Shown here: piece after piece, positions 29,648-36,996 of the stretch
How positions within the stretch are numbered: position 1 is the stretch's first letter
How the letters are laid out: each line of letters opens with the position of its first letter
Origin: Woeseiaceae bacterium
Lineage (GTDB): Bacteria > Pseudomonadota > Gammaproteobacteria > Steroidobacterales > Woeseiaceae
Direction of reading: 5' to 3'
DNA: 42,733 bases
NCBI GenBank assembly: GCA_028227395.1
Contig: JAOIZZ010000012.1
Coordinates: 1 to 42,733 of the forward strand
Position numbers and translations under genes: made by a program
The notes under the pieces: model-generated
What the model saw: only the letters and a program-made list of their open reading frames with translations
Databases searched by the model: none
Told to the model about the DNA's origin: nothing

Positions 29648-30223
29648 TCAAATAATAGTCCTAAAGGTGAGATTGATCCTTGCTGCCTTTATTTTTTTAC
29701 TCAATGGCAGGCTGTGCAGCCAGTTTTTTTGAATACTGCCACTCATAAGCAATAAACTGCCCGAATCAAGTACTAAGGATATTTTTTCATTGGTTGTTTT
29801 GTGTTTTAAGGTGAATTTTCGAGGTGCACCAAAGCTTACTGAGGCTATGGCCCCATTTTCTTTGAGTTGCTTTTCATTATCCGAGTGCCAACCCATGCCC
29901 TCCTCACCATTATGATAGAGATTCAGTAGGCATGAATTATATGTGTGGCCAGAAATAAGCTCTATTTGTTCTTTTATTAAGTTGAGTCCGGGGGTCCAAA
30001 GCATGGCAATTTTTGTTTTATTTGAATACTTGTAAGCAAAAGCTCGGTCGCCATACCAGGCAACTTTTCTCTTGGTAATAACGTGTTTTCCAAACATAGT
30101 TAATTCATCGTGCTTCCAATTGATATCATTCATCAAATTGGCATAATATTTTTCACACATGAGAGATGAAAAGGCGCTCTTCCAATACTGGACTTCCCCA
30201 TCATGAGATAATATATTTTGCAT
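29648..30223 (-). CDS. AlkB-like 2-oxoglutarate/Fe(II) dioxygenase
   Basis: A 191-residue AlkB-family dioxygenase of the ALKBH2/3-like class, which removes alkyl groups from nucleic acid bases. Metal ligands H113-x-D115 (in GMGWHSD) and H170 are present, with the 2-oxoglutarate-binding R182 and R188 in ARINLTFR. VAWYGD near 54-59 and the NLYHNGEEG substrate-lid segment match the family. Length is normal. It is the first gene of the leftward accessory group with the small membrane protein and the Fe-S protein (74-base gap). No Ada or AlkA genes are nearby. Confidence 0.92.
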   Translation of the reverse strand: MQNILSHDGEVQYWKSAFSSLMCEKYYANLMNDINWKHDELTMFGKHVITKRKVAWYGDRAFAYKYSNKTKIAMLWTPGLNLIKEQIELISGHTYNSCLLNLYHNGEEGMGWHSDNEKQLKENGAIASVSFGAPRKFTLKHKTTNEKISLVLDSGSLLLMSGSIQKNWLHSLPLSKKIKAARINLTFRTII

Positions 30224-30291
30224 TTTAATTATCTTTTGCTTGTTTAAACTCTGGATAACACTGCATCGAGAATATCCTTGATATCTTTTGG

Positions 30292-31029
30292 TCAGTTATT
30301 TTTTATGTGATCTATACCAGATCTCGAGCCAGGCTCATTATGATAAACCTTTAGCTGGTGATCATAGAGTGTTCGCGTCAAATTTGTGGCCTCTTCTAAG
30401 CTCATCTCTGGGCATTTCTGTAAACACTCCATTTCAGTCTGAATGCCAATCAATGGGTGAGCTCCAATCAGATTAGCGATCTCTATGGCCCTTGCAAAAA
30501 CCTTATTATCTGGAACAACTTCATTAATTAACTGAAATTGAAGTGCTTGATCGGCCGTTATCTTCTCGCCTGTGAGTGCAATCCAACTCGCCCATACACG
30601 AGGAATCTGAAGCGATAAACGAGCCGTACCACTGGCTCCTGCCATAGCGTAAGCAATTTCAGGTAAGCCAAATCTAGCACCTTGGCCTGCCACCCTTATA
30701 TCTGTAAGCATGGAAACGTAAATCAAGCCCGTACCAATGCACCAACTATTGATAGCAGCGATGATGGGTTTATTACGAGGTAATGAATAAATCTTTTCAG
30801 TGATGTCCTCACCATCGGGGTAATCATCACCTTCATTTAGATCATCACCAGCACTAAAACACTTGCCTTCACTGCCTTTTAAGATTCCCACTTTAACCTC
30901 ATCATCATTGAGAAAATCTTTCAAATACGAATATAATTGAGCATGCATATCAAAGGTGATGGCGTTCACTTTGCCATTATCAATGGTAAATACGCCTATA
31001 TTTCCTTGCTTTTCATATGTAATTTTCAT
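30292..31029 (-). CDS. Enoyl-CoA hydratase/isomerase family protein
   Basis: A 245-residue crotonase-fold protein. The first oxyanion-hole segment is KGSEGKCFSAGDDLNEGDD and the second is AINSWCIGTGLIYVSMLTDIRVAG. A single acidic catalytic candidate lies in the FGLPEIAYAM segment; the GGGGTQRL glycine loop of typical hydratases is replaced by MAGASGTARL. The reaction (hydratase, isomerase or other acyl-CoA chemistry) cannot be fixed. Immediately upstream (18 bases) lies a detached 3' fragment of a CoA-binding protein gene. Confidence 0.88.
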   Translation of the reverse strand: MKITYEKQGNIGVFTIDNGKVNAITFDMHAQLYSYLKDFLNDDEVKVGILKGSEGKCFSAGDDLNEGDDYPDGEDITEKIYSLPRNKPIIAAINSWCIGTGLIYVSMLTDIRVAGQGARFGLPEIAYAMAGASGTARLSLQIPRVWASWIALTGEKITADQALQFQLINEVVPDNKVFARAIEIANLIGAHPLIGIQTEMECLQKCPEMSLEEATNLTRTLYDHQLKVYHNEPGSRSGIDHIKNN

Positions 31030-31046
31030 CGTATTATCCAGTTAAT

Positions 31047-31133
31047 TTATACGGCCACAAGATATCTTGCATGCTCAATATTAATGCAACGATCTAAATA
31101 CATTTTATGACGTTCTGAGCGGTTATAAAAACT
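31047..31133 (-). pseudogene. Detached 3' end of a YccU-type CoA-binding protein gene
   Basis: On the minus strand an open frame of about 28 codons after an in-frame TGA encodes a C-terminus ending DRCINIEHARYLVAV and a TAA stop at 31047-31049. The complete CoA-binding protein gene at 35509-35934 ends DRCIKIEHARYMV. The DNA matches at 28 of 32 positions, ungapped and in the same orientation, between 31063-31094 and 35519-35550. Amino-acid substitutions (K/N, M/L) show it is a diverged homologue, not a fresh copy. An 18-codon frame from an ATG at 31103 could still be translated but is most likely a relic. Confidence 0.7.
31063..31094 (+). repeat. Direct repeat, copy 1 (left boundary of catabolic block)
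   Basis: 32 bases matching 35519-35550 at 28 positions, including an exact 14-base TATCTTGCATGCTC and an exact 8-base CAACGATC. Copies are 4456 bases apart, in the same orientation, and both encode the C-terminus of a CoA-binding protein on the minus strand. Confidence 0.7.
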
Positions 31134-31148
31134 ACTTCAGCGGGGCCA

Positions 31149-32312
31149 TTATTTATTTTCAAGTCTATTAAATTTTGACATAACTTCCTTTAATCCTTCA
31201 TGGGAGATAGCTTTTACCTCATGCCCAAGATTACCTGTCATGTCATGAGCCGCTACCATTGCATTAATAATAGCCTCCTCAGTTGCCTCCACCGTTGCTA
31301 AAAAGAGGTAGTTCATTTCGTCATTTGTTATAGCTTTAAGATTTAAAGCTGGGCCACTTTGTTGGGCCTTGGGGTTTGCTGTTGAAAAGGCTATGAAAAT
31401 ATCGCCTGATCCATTTCCTGCAATCCCGCCATTCCGAGCTAATCCAAGGGCCGCTCTTTTCGCCATTCTTTTTAATTGATGGGGCAAAAGAGGTGCGTCA
31501 GTTGCAACCACGATAATGATAGATCCCGTTTCAGATGCCGTTGGGTTTTCTTCTGTATAGGCTTTGTCATCCTGAAGGTGTTTTCCAACTGGCACCCCTG
31601 CAATTCTTAAAGTCTCTCTTAATCCATAATTTGCCTGAACCAAGACACCGACTGTGAAATCGCCATCACTTGTTTTTGCAATTCGTGATGACGTCCCTAT
31701 TCCGCATTTAAATTCGTGGCAAATCATGCCTGTACCGCCGCCAACATTCCCCTCTTGGACGGGGCCATCTTTCGCATTTTCCAGAGCTACTTTAGCGTGT
31801 TCAGTTTTTACATGAAAACCATTTATATCATTTAAATATCCATCCCATGTTTCTGCAACCACGGGCAGTGACCACCAATAGCCACTGGAATCGGCATCAC
31901 CTTGGGAAACCCGCCATTCAATTGCTGCTTGATGAACGGCCCCGACACTATGTGTGTTAGTGATAAGAACGGGACCCTCTAACATACCGGATTCTTGCAG
32001 CCATGCCGTACCTGTCATCTCGCCATTGCCATTTAGGGCAAATGAGGCCCCAAAAACTGGGGTGTTATTGCTGTCCTTGCCTCTTGGTAAAATTGCAGTA
32101 ACCCCTGTTCTTACGGCCAATCCATTTTCTAAATCTTGAATTATAGTTTCATGCCCAACAGTCAGTCCCTTAACATCCGTTATGGCATTTAGAGGACCTG
32201 TCTTTCCATCAAACGGGATACCTAGGTCACGAGCCCTTATTGCCCCTTCATCAGCTAACACTGGGCAAGTAAAAACAAAGGCCATAAATATCAAATAAAG
32301 AAACTGTGTCAT
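31149..32312 (-). CDS. P1 family peptidase (DmpA/BapA-type aminopeptidase), exported
   Basis: A 387-residue member of peptidase family P1 (S58), the self-cleaving N-terminal-nucleophile enzymes. These include L-aminopeptidase D-Ala-esterase DmpA and beta-peptidyl aminopeptidase BapA. Residues 1-20 form a signal peptide ending VLADE. Hallmarks are RARDLGIPFDGKTGPLNAITDV, GNVGGGTGMICHEFKCGIGTSSR at about 188-210, and G263-S264-IIIVVATDAPLLPHQL. By comparison with DmpA (G249/S250), S264 is the likely autoproteolysis site and nucleophile. It is expected to act in the periplasm. Base composition is richer in G+C than the flanking housekeeping genes. The neighbours BKACE and aminotransferase suggest release of beta- or omega-amino acids. 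Confidence 0.93.
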   Translation of the reverse strand: MTQFLYLIFMAFVFTCPVLADEGAIRARDLGIPFDGKTGPLNAITDVKGLTVGHETIIQDLENGLAVRTGVTAILPRGKDSNNTPVFGASFALNGNGEMTGTAWLQESGMLEGPVLITNTHSVGAVHQAAIEWRVSQGDADSSGYWWSLPVVAETWDGYLNDINGFHVKTEHAKVALENAKDGPVQEGNVGGGTGMICHEFKCGIGTSSRIAKTSDGDFTVGVLVQANYGLRETLRIAGVPVGKHLQDDKAYTEENPTASETGSIIIVVATDAPLLPHQLKRMAKRAALGLARNGGIAGNGSGDIFIAFSTANPKAQQSGPALNLKAITNDEMNYLFLATVEATEEAIINAMVAAHDMTGNLGHEVKAISHEGLKEVMSKFNRLENK

Positions 32313-32438
32313 GAAATAAACTCCGTTAAGTCCTATTGATCTTCAGTATGAGTTTGAAGATTGTGTTTTTTTGATTGCACTAAGCTCTCAATAGAGGCGC
32401 TAAAGCCATTGCCAAAAATATGTAAACAAAAAATATTC

Positions 32439-32924
32439 TCATTTATTTTCCCTTAGCATATCAAATGGCTTCCCTTCCAAAAGCAGCGTTTTTTTATCAT
32501 TTATCTCAATAAATCCAATGTTTTCATAAAATCCGAAAGTATCAGTATTTGAATTATGGACAGCAAGATCGACATAAACGACATCTTTTAATTGGCCTCT
32601 TTTTACGGCTTCTTTTATAAGACCTGCTCCAAGACCCAATCCCCGAGCTTTTGGAGAGACATATAGATCTTGAATAAATAAACCCGGTTTTCCTCGCCAC
32701 GTTGAAAACTCATAAAAGAAAAGGACCAATCCAAGAGGTTTGTTATTTTGAAACGCTAAAATAGCTTCGAATGCGGGCGGTTCTGAAAAACCATATTTCT
32801 CCAAAGCCGTCACGCTTCCTGAAAATTCATTTTCCTTATCTAAGTCCTGAGATAACTTTTCCAACAGAGAAAAAATAACAGGCGCATCCTCAATAGTCGC
32901 GACTTTAAATTCAATTTTGCCCAT
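32439..32924 (-). CDS. GNAT family N-acetyltransferase
   Basis: A 161-residue GNAT with the acetyl-CoA-binding motif A at SPKARGLGLGAGLIKEAVKRG (about residues 91-111), preceded by the FIQDLYV beta strand and followed by YVDLAVHNSNTDTFGFYENIGF. The fold matches the diamine/polyamine-type GNATs (spermidine/spermine acetyltransferase-like), but substrate is not certain. Its ATG overlaps the stop codon of the upstream BKACE gene (TAATG), so the two proteins are translationally coupled and probably act in one pathway. Confidence 0.9.
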   Translation of the reverse strand: MGKIEFKVATIEDAPVIFSLLEKLSQDLDKENEFSGSVTALEKYGFSEPPAFEAILAFQNNKPLGLVLFFYEFSTWRGKPGLFIQDLYVSPKARGLGLGAGLIKEAVKRGQLKDVVYVDLAVHNSNTDTFGFYENIGFIEINDKKTLLLEGKPFDMLRENK

Positions 32925-33871
32925 TATGCCCCGGCCTTTATTTTATCACGGCCTTTTAACTTTAACATCGCTCTAACGTCTTCGGGTATTGCAACCTCAT
33001 GGCCTAATTCTTCAATAATTTTACGGATTTTAACTACTTGTTCCGCATTGGATTTTGCCAAGCCACCGGGCGGAATAGTAAGGCTATCCTCAAGTCCAAC
33101 ACGGACATTGCCTCCCAACACAACTCCCATAGTCGCAAGTGGAATTTGGTGCCGACCTGCGGCCAAAACTGAGAATTGATAATTATCACCCAACAATCTA
33201 TCTGCAGCGGCTTTCATCGCCATTAAATTCTCTGGGTTTGCTCCAATGCCGCCCATGACACCCAAGACGAACTGGACATAAAGAGGGGCTTTTACCAATC
33301 CTTTACGAAGGTAATAAGCCAAAGTTTCAATATGACCCATGTCATAACATTCAAACTCAAATTTTGAACCGCCTTTGTTTCCCAACTCTTCTAATATCAT
33401 TTCAATGTCATTGTAGGTATTTTTAAAGGTGGTCCCTTTTGTGGCTTCTAATAAAGCGGGCTCCCAATCGTATTTCCAATTTTCGTATTTTTCTTTCAAG
33501 GTAAAAATACCAAAATTCATAGATCCCATATTTAAAGAACACATTTCAGGGGAAATTTCACGGGCTGGTGCCAGCCGATCATCAAGAGACATTAGAGAAC
33601 TTCCACCCGTGGAAATATTTAAAACAACCGAGCAGGATGTATCAATTTTAGAAGTAAAAGCTTTAAAATGCTCCGGGTCAGCACTCGGCCTGCCATTATC
33701 TGGATGCCGTGCATGAAGGTGAATAATAGCAGCCCCTGCATTTGCAGCATCGATGGAGGCTGCGGCAATCTCTGAGCCAGTGACCGGAAGGTGCGGGCTC
33801 ATTGTGGGCGTGTAAATGGACCCTGTAACTGCGCACGTAATAATGACTTTTCTTGCCATTTCAACCCCCAT
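32924..33871 (-). CDS. Beta-keto acid cleavage enzyme (BKACE, DUF849)
   Basis: A 315-residue TIM-barrel enzyme of the BKACE family. Members condense a beta-keto acid with acetyl-CoA and split it to acetoacetate plus a shorter CoA ester, as Kce does for 3-keto-5-aminohexanoate in lysine fermentation. Zinc ligands are visible in IIHLHARHPDNGRPS (H-x-H), and the conserved FECYDMGHIETL glutamate near 173-184 and GVMGGIGANPENLMAM are present. A second ATG at 33859, preceded by GGGGGTT, may be the true start. It is coupled to the GNAT gene and divergent from the aminotransferase gene. The exact substrate subfamily cannot be fixed by eye. Confidence 0.94.
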   Translation of the reverse strand: MGVEMARKVIITCAVTGSIYTPTMSPHLPVTGSEIAAASIDAANAGAAIIHLHARHPDNGRPSADPEHFKAFTSKIDTSCSVVLNISTGGSSLMSLDDRLAPAREISPEMCSLNMGSMNFGIFTLKEKYENWKYDWEPALLEATKGTTFKNTYNDIEMILEELGNKGGSKFEFECYDMGHIETLAYYLRKGLVKAPLYVQFVLGVMGGIGANPENLMAMKAAADRLLGDNYQFSVLAAGRHQIPLATMGVVLGGNVRVGLEDSLTIPPGGLAKSNAEQVVKIRKIIEELGHEVAIPEDVRAMLKLKGRDKIKAGA

Positions 33872-33962
33872 ATTAAATTAAAACTTGCCTATTTATTTTC
33901 CCTAGTTAACATTTGATAGACTTATGGTTTAAAAATCAAACATAGTTTCAATGAAAGGTAGC
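33872..33962. promoter_or_regulatory. Divergent control region between BKACE and the small ORF/aminotransferase
   Basis: A 91-base AT-rich spacer between two divergently transcribed catabolic gene groups. An interrupted dyad GTTT-N7-AAAC (within 33925-33945) has the size of a regulator half-site pair. The neighbouring LysR-like fragment makes a lost LysR-type control plausible. Weak evidence. Confidence 0.3.
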
Positions 33963-34124
33963 ATGAACTCAAATAATCTGACAGAAAGCCTTTTTCCTAG
34001 CATGGTGTGGAACCTTGACTGGAATTGGTTGAGAATTTTCATGGAGATTGTTGAAAGAGATACAAAAAAACACCACGCTCGAGAACCCCACCTGTTGAAT
34101 GAGATAGAATTGGAGTTACTATGA
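33963..34124 (+). CDS. 53-residue ORF coupled to the aminotransferase; possible LysR-type N-terminal remnant
   Basis: ATG at 33963 is preceded by GAAAGG at a 5-base spacing and the TGA stop (34122-34124) overlaps the aminotransferase ATG (34121). The frame is intact and the arrangement (ATGA) is that of a translated leader gene. Residues 17-34 (NLDWNWLRIFMEIVERDT) resemble the first helix of LysR-type regulators, which often sit beside such catabolic genes. The helix-turn-helix that should follow is missing. It may be a decayed regulator or a genuine small protein; I cannot decide. Confidence 0.5.
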   Translation: MNSNNLTESLFPSMVWNLDWNWLRIFMEIVERDTKKHHAREPHLLNEIELELL

Positions 34125-35461
34125 AAAAATCACATCTCTTTTACCAAACCCGTGATCGAAAACCCCTCCTTGATCGCTCTGAAGGAATTTATATGTGGGA
34201 CACCTCGGGTAAAAAATATATTGATGGATCTTCTGGGGCAATGGTTTCAAATATTGGTCATTCAAACCCGCGCGTCTTGGACGCCATGAAAACCCAAATG
34301 GCAAAATCAACATTTGGATATCGACTTCATTTTGAAAATCAACCCGCAGAAGACCTGGCCACTAAGGTCGCTGAATTATCACCCGTTGAACATGAGAAGG
34401 TTTTTTTCGTCTCCGGTGGATCAGAGGCTGTTGAAAGCGCGTTAAAACTTGCCCGTCAATATGCTTTCATAAAACACGAAAAGGATCGCTTTAAAATAAT
34501 CAGCAGCACGCCTTCTTATCATGGATGCACCATGGGAGCGTTATCGCTCACAAGTTATAAACCTTTAAATGATCCATTTTTACCCATGTATGTGGATATG
34601 CCAAAAATCCCAGCCCCTCAATGTTATCTAGATCATGATAATTTAAGCGCTCATGACAAGGGCCTTAAATACGCCGAGATGCTTCGGGTTAAAATCATAG
34701 CAGAAGGACCTGAGACCGTCCTCGCCTTTATTATGGAGCCAGTGGGAGGTGCCTCAACGGGAGCATTGGTGGCCCCGAGTAGTTATTATAATCGCATAAA
34801 AGAAATTTGTGACGAATTTGGCGTATTGCTAATTTATGATGAAGTGATGTCAGGGGTTGGAAGAACGGGCAAATTCTTAGCTTGTGAGCATTGGGATATA
34901 AACCCGGATATTATTGCCACATCAAAAGGTTTTGGCGCGGGTTATATTCCCTTAGGGGCTGTTACAGCCCAGCAAAATATTGTGGATTGCATTTTAGATG
35001 AGGGTGGTTTTCAACATGGTTTTACTTATGCCGGAAACCCCATTGCATGTGCTGCAGGTTTAGCCGTTATAACAGAAATTTTAGATCAAAATTTAATGGA
35101 AAACGCTAACCTTATGGGCATTGAGTTAATTGCGGGATTGAAAGGCTTACAAAAAAAATACCCTTTCATTGGAGATGTTAGGGGTAAAGGGCTCCTTACT
35201 GCATTTGAACTTATCTCAAATATTGAGACTATGGACCCATTACCCAGAGACTTTAATGCTTTTTTAAAATTGGTGGACATAGCCTACGAAAAGGGGCTCA
35301 TTATTTATTCGAGACGCACTCGAAACGGTTTAGAAGGTGATCATTTTCTTGTTTGTCCGCCCTTGATTGTAACTCACGAACAAATTGGGGATATTCTTTC
35401 TATTCTGGATGACAGCTTAAAGACCTTTGCCATTGACCTAAATCTTCCATATTCTAATTAA
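34121..35461 (+). CDS. Class III (PLP-dependent) aminotransferase
   Basis: A 446-residue fold-type I aminotransferase of the omega-amino acid:pyruvate/beta-alanine group. Catalytic lysine K269 lies in ATSKGFGAGYIPLGAV, the PLP-ring aspartate D240 in LIYDEVMSGVGRTG, and phosphate-binding GGSEAVESALKLAR at 99-112. The N-terminal GIYMWDTSGKKYIDGSSGAMVSNIGHSNP is characteristic. A GGAG ribosome-binding site lies 6 bases before the ATG. It is divergent from the BKACE-GNAT pair; the two directions share a 90-base control region. A role in turning a beta- or omega-amino acid into a keto acid for BKACE is inferred from context. Confidence 0.93.
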   Translation: MKKSHLFYQTRDRKPLLDRSEGIYMWDTSGKKYIDGSSGAMVSNIGHSNPRVLDAMKTQMAKSTFGYRLHFENQPAEDLATKVAELSPVEHEKVFFVSGGSEAVESALKLARQYAFIKHEKDRFKIISSTPSYHGCTMGALSLTSYKPLNDPFLPMYVDMPKIPAPQCYLDHDNLSAHDKGLKYAEMLRVKIIAEGPETVLAFIMEPVGGASTGALVAPSSYYNRIKEICDEFGVLLIYDEVMSGVGRTGKFLACEHWDINPDIIATSKGFGAGYIPLGAVTAQQNIVDCILDEGGFQHGFTYAGNPIACAAGLAVITEILDQNLMENANLMGIELIAGLKGLQKKYPFIGDVRGKGLLTAFELISNIETMDPLPRDFNAFLKLVDIAYEKGLIIYSRRTRNGLEGDHFLVCPPLIVTHEQIGDILSILDDSLKTFAIDLNLPYSN

Positions 35462-35508
35462 TTAATCATGACGATTTCTAATTAATATCCATAAATATAG
35501 TTAAAATA

Positions 35509-35934
35509 TCAAACCATGTATCTTGCATGCTCGATCTTGATACAACGATCAACAATGCATTGCAGTCCGCCCTGAGAAGCAATAGAGACTCCCTGGGCAC
35601 TGATCACTCCTAATTGCAGCCACAAATATTTGGCGCCAATCTTAACGCTCTCCTCGGCAATTTGAGGGACAGCGGCTGATACTCTAAAAACATTAACAAC
35701 ATCAACTGGATCAGGGATATCTAATAAACCGGGGTAACATTTCAATCCAAGTATCTCAGGCTCCCGAGGATTGACTGGAATCACCACATAGCCTTGTTGT
35801 TTTAAATAATTCCCAACCAAATAACTCGCCCTGCACTCTTTTGAAGACATACCTACCACAGCAATTCTCTTTTTACTTAATGCTGATCTGATTACATCAG
35901 GATCTTGCCATTCTGTGAGAGTTGTATCCGTCAT
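35509..35934 (-). CDS. CoA-binding domain protein (YccU-like)
   Basis: A small Rossmann-fold protein of the CoA_binding_2 family. IAVVGMSSKECRASYLVGNYLKQQGYVVIPVNPRE is the nucleotide-binding segment, followed by CYPGLLDIPDPVDVVNVFR, AKYLWLQLGV and VDRCIKIEHARYMV at the C-terminus. I place the start at the ATG at 35934 because TAAGG precedes it by 9 bases; an upstream frame to 35988 would add 18 residues with no family similarity. The function is unknown; related proteins bind CoA in vitro. Its 3' end matches a detached fragment at 31047-31133, placing the catabolic block between the two. Confidence 0.85.
   Translation of the reverse strand: MTDTTLTEWQDPDVIRSALSKKRIAVVGMSSKECRASYLVGNYLKQQGYVVIPVNPREPEILGLKCYPGLLDIPDPVDVVNVFRVSAAVPQIAEESVKIGAKYLWLQLGVISAQGVSIASQGGLQCIVDRCIKIEHARYMV
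35519..35550 (+). repeat. Direct repeat, copy 2 (right boundary of catabolic block)
   Basis: This is the 32-base counterpart of 31063-31094 (28 identities), within the 3' end of the intact CoA-binding protein gene. Together the two copies bracket the P1 peptidase, GNAT, BKACE and aminotransferase genes. No integrase is present between them. Confidence 0.7.
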
Positions 35935-36022
35935 TTTTATAACCTTACATAATTTTATTTGGTAATGATGATCTGCTATTAACTGCAATTCGATTTATCT
36001 TCCTATCTTGCTAAATACCCAT

Positions 36023-36379
36023 CTACTCAATCGAGTCACGAACTACTCTTAATTTCAAATTTAAATATTGATACATCATTTCAAGGTCATCTTGATATGC
36101 ATAGTAGGCCTTATAGTAATGATGTAATGCCTCTTTTCGTAAAGAAAGAATTTTAATGAGTTTTCTTCTGACACTTTCAACTCTAAAATTGACCGTACCA
36201 TTGGGATTGAGAGCTACGTCATAGCTAATCTGCCACTTGCCTCTAATAATTTTTTTCTCTATTTTATATATATTTTTTTCACAAGCTCTAACATCTTTTC
36301 TTAAACGAAGAATCGCGATCGATAGCTCATCTTCAACATTATTAACAAATAATTCTAATTGTGAGTTTAATTGAGCCAT
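36023..36379 (-). CDS. Hypothetical protein, 118 residues, highly helical
   Basis: I do not recognise this protein. It is strongly charged and looks almost fully alpha-helical. The N-terminal half has heptad-like spacing (ELFVNNVEDELSIAILRLRKDV), then KNIYKIEKKIIRGKW, and the last third is tyrosine-rich (HHYYKAYYAYQDDLEMMYQYL). No signal peptide, membrane segment or cysteine-metal site is evident. It is flanked by the CoA-binding protein gene (34 bases or more downstream) and a large palindrome upstream. Coding status rests on the long intact frame and consistent codon use. Confidence 0.6.
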   Translation of the reverse strand: MAQLNSQLELFVNNVEDELSIAILRLRKDVRACEKNIYKIEKKIIRGKWQISYDVALNPNGTVNFRVESVRRKLIKILSLRKEALHHYYKAYYAYQDDLEMMYQYLNLKLRVVRDSIE

Positions 36380-36491
36380 ACAAATAAAATATCATAAGCA
36401 TTTTCAAATTACACATTAAATTAATATGCTCATCGGTAGTAAATGACAGGTAACTGATTAACGTTATTTACCCTGTTGATTTAATCCTTTT

Positions 36492-36540
36492 TACATGAAT
36501 CTCTCTCCCCCTTACGTAGTAAGGGAGAGAGATTCATGTA
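36492..36540. repeat. 49-base near-perfect palindrome
   Basis: Arms of 18 bases (36492-36509 and 36523-36540) are exact reverse complements: TACATGAATCTCTCTCCC and its complement. Four more pairs (TTAC/GTAA) form inside, with a 2-base bulge and a 3-base GTA loop. It lies in the divergent spacer between the 118-residue gene and a small rightward gene. Neither strand has a T-run directly after it, so it is not an ordinary intrinsic terminator. Confidence 0.85.
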
Positions 36541-36590
36541 TTAGCAGGAATTGAGACTGTCCTTTTTTTCAAGTAATCAAGGTGATTAAT

Positions 36591-36737
36591 ATGAGTATAA
36601 AAGAACTAAGAGTAATAGCAGTTGAAATGGGTATCCCGGCGATCAAGAAAGCCATTCATAAAGAGAGCGATAAGCTGCATGCTGCCGGCCACAAAGATAT
36701 AGCGAATGCTATAGATCAAGTGCTAAAGCTCTGTTAA
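36591..36737 (+). CDS. Small protein, 48 residues
   Basis: ATG at 36591 is preceded by AAGGTG at a 7-base spacing and the frame runs to TAA at 36737. The translation is amphipathic and helix-favouring, beginning MSIKELRVIAVEMGIPAIKKA and ending with AIDQVLKLC. I do not recognise a family. Good ribosome-binding site, lack of rare-codon runs and a following hairpin (36757-36776) support a real gene. It is the only rightward gene between 35.5 kb and the window end. Confidence 0.55.
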   Translation: MSIKELRVIAVEMGIPAIKKAIHKESDKLHAAGHKDIANAIDQVLKLC

Positions 36738-36756
36738 TTAGTTATATTGTCATGAC

Positions 36757-36776
36757 AGTGGGCCTGAGTGCCCATT
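36757..36776 (+). terminator. Weak terminator-like hairpin after the 48-residue gene
   Basis: AGTGGGC and GCCCATT form a 7-pair stem (one G-U) with a 6-base loop, 20 bases after the stop codon. The following sequence GTTGTGATATATA is T-rich but not a clean T-run. It lies between convergent genes and could serve either. Confidence 0.4.
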
Positions 36777-36809
36777 GTTGTGATATATAGGGAAACTCCT
36801 GCGTATTAC

Positions 36810-36995
36810 TCATAATGGTCTCTCATGAGGCTCACCTTTTCTCTCGTATGTAAATCGAATCTTAAACATTTTCTTATTACATGTTGAGCAGACATATGAC
36901 ATTTTTATTTTATTAATATCATCGAAACTAAATGTATACCCTTTTGGCTCAGTAACTAACTCAATGCTGCCACACTTACAAATGAACTCATACAT
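36810..36995 (-). CDS. Small zinc-ribbon-like protein, 61 residues
   Basis: A 61-residue protein with two cysteine pairs, C6-x-C8 and C36-x2-C39, separated by 27 residues, the pattern of a small zinc ribbon. The tail is basic (RFTYERKGEPHERPL). No family is recognised. It starts 1 base after the stop of the single-MORN protein and is the last gene of the sigma/anti-sigma/MORN cluster. Whether it is a cytosolic nucleic-acid or protein binder is open. Confidence 0.65.
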   Translation of the reverse strand: MYEFICKCGSIELVTEPKGYTFSFDDINKIKMSYVCSTCNKKMFKIRFTYERKGEPHERPL

Positions 36996-36996
36996 G

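Noticed and set aside
35451-35490. Short direct repeat TTCTAATTAAT near the end of the aminotransferase gene as an insertion target duplication
   Set aside because: The two copies are only 24 bases apart in AT-rich sequence and do not bracket anything; they are likely chance.
36492-36540. Palindrome as an ordinary rho-independent terminator
   Set aside because: No T-run follows on either strand, and it lies between divergent genes rather than after a gene end.
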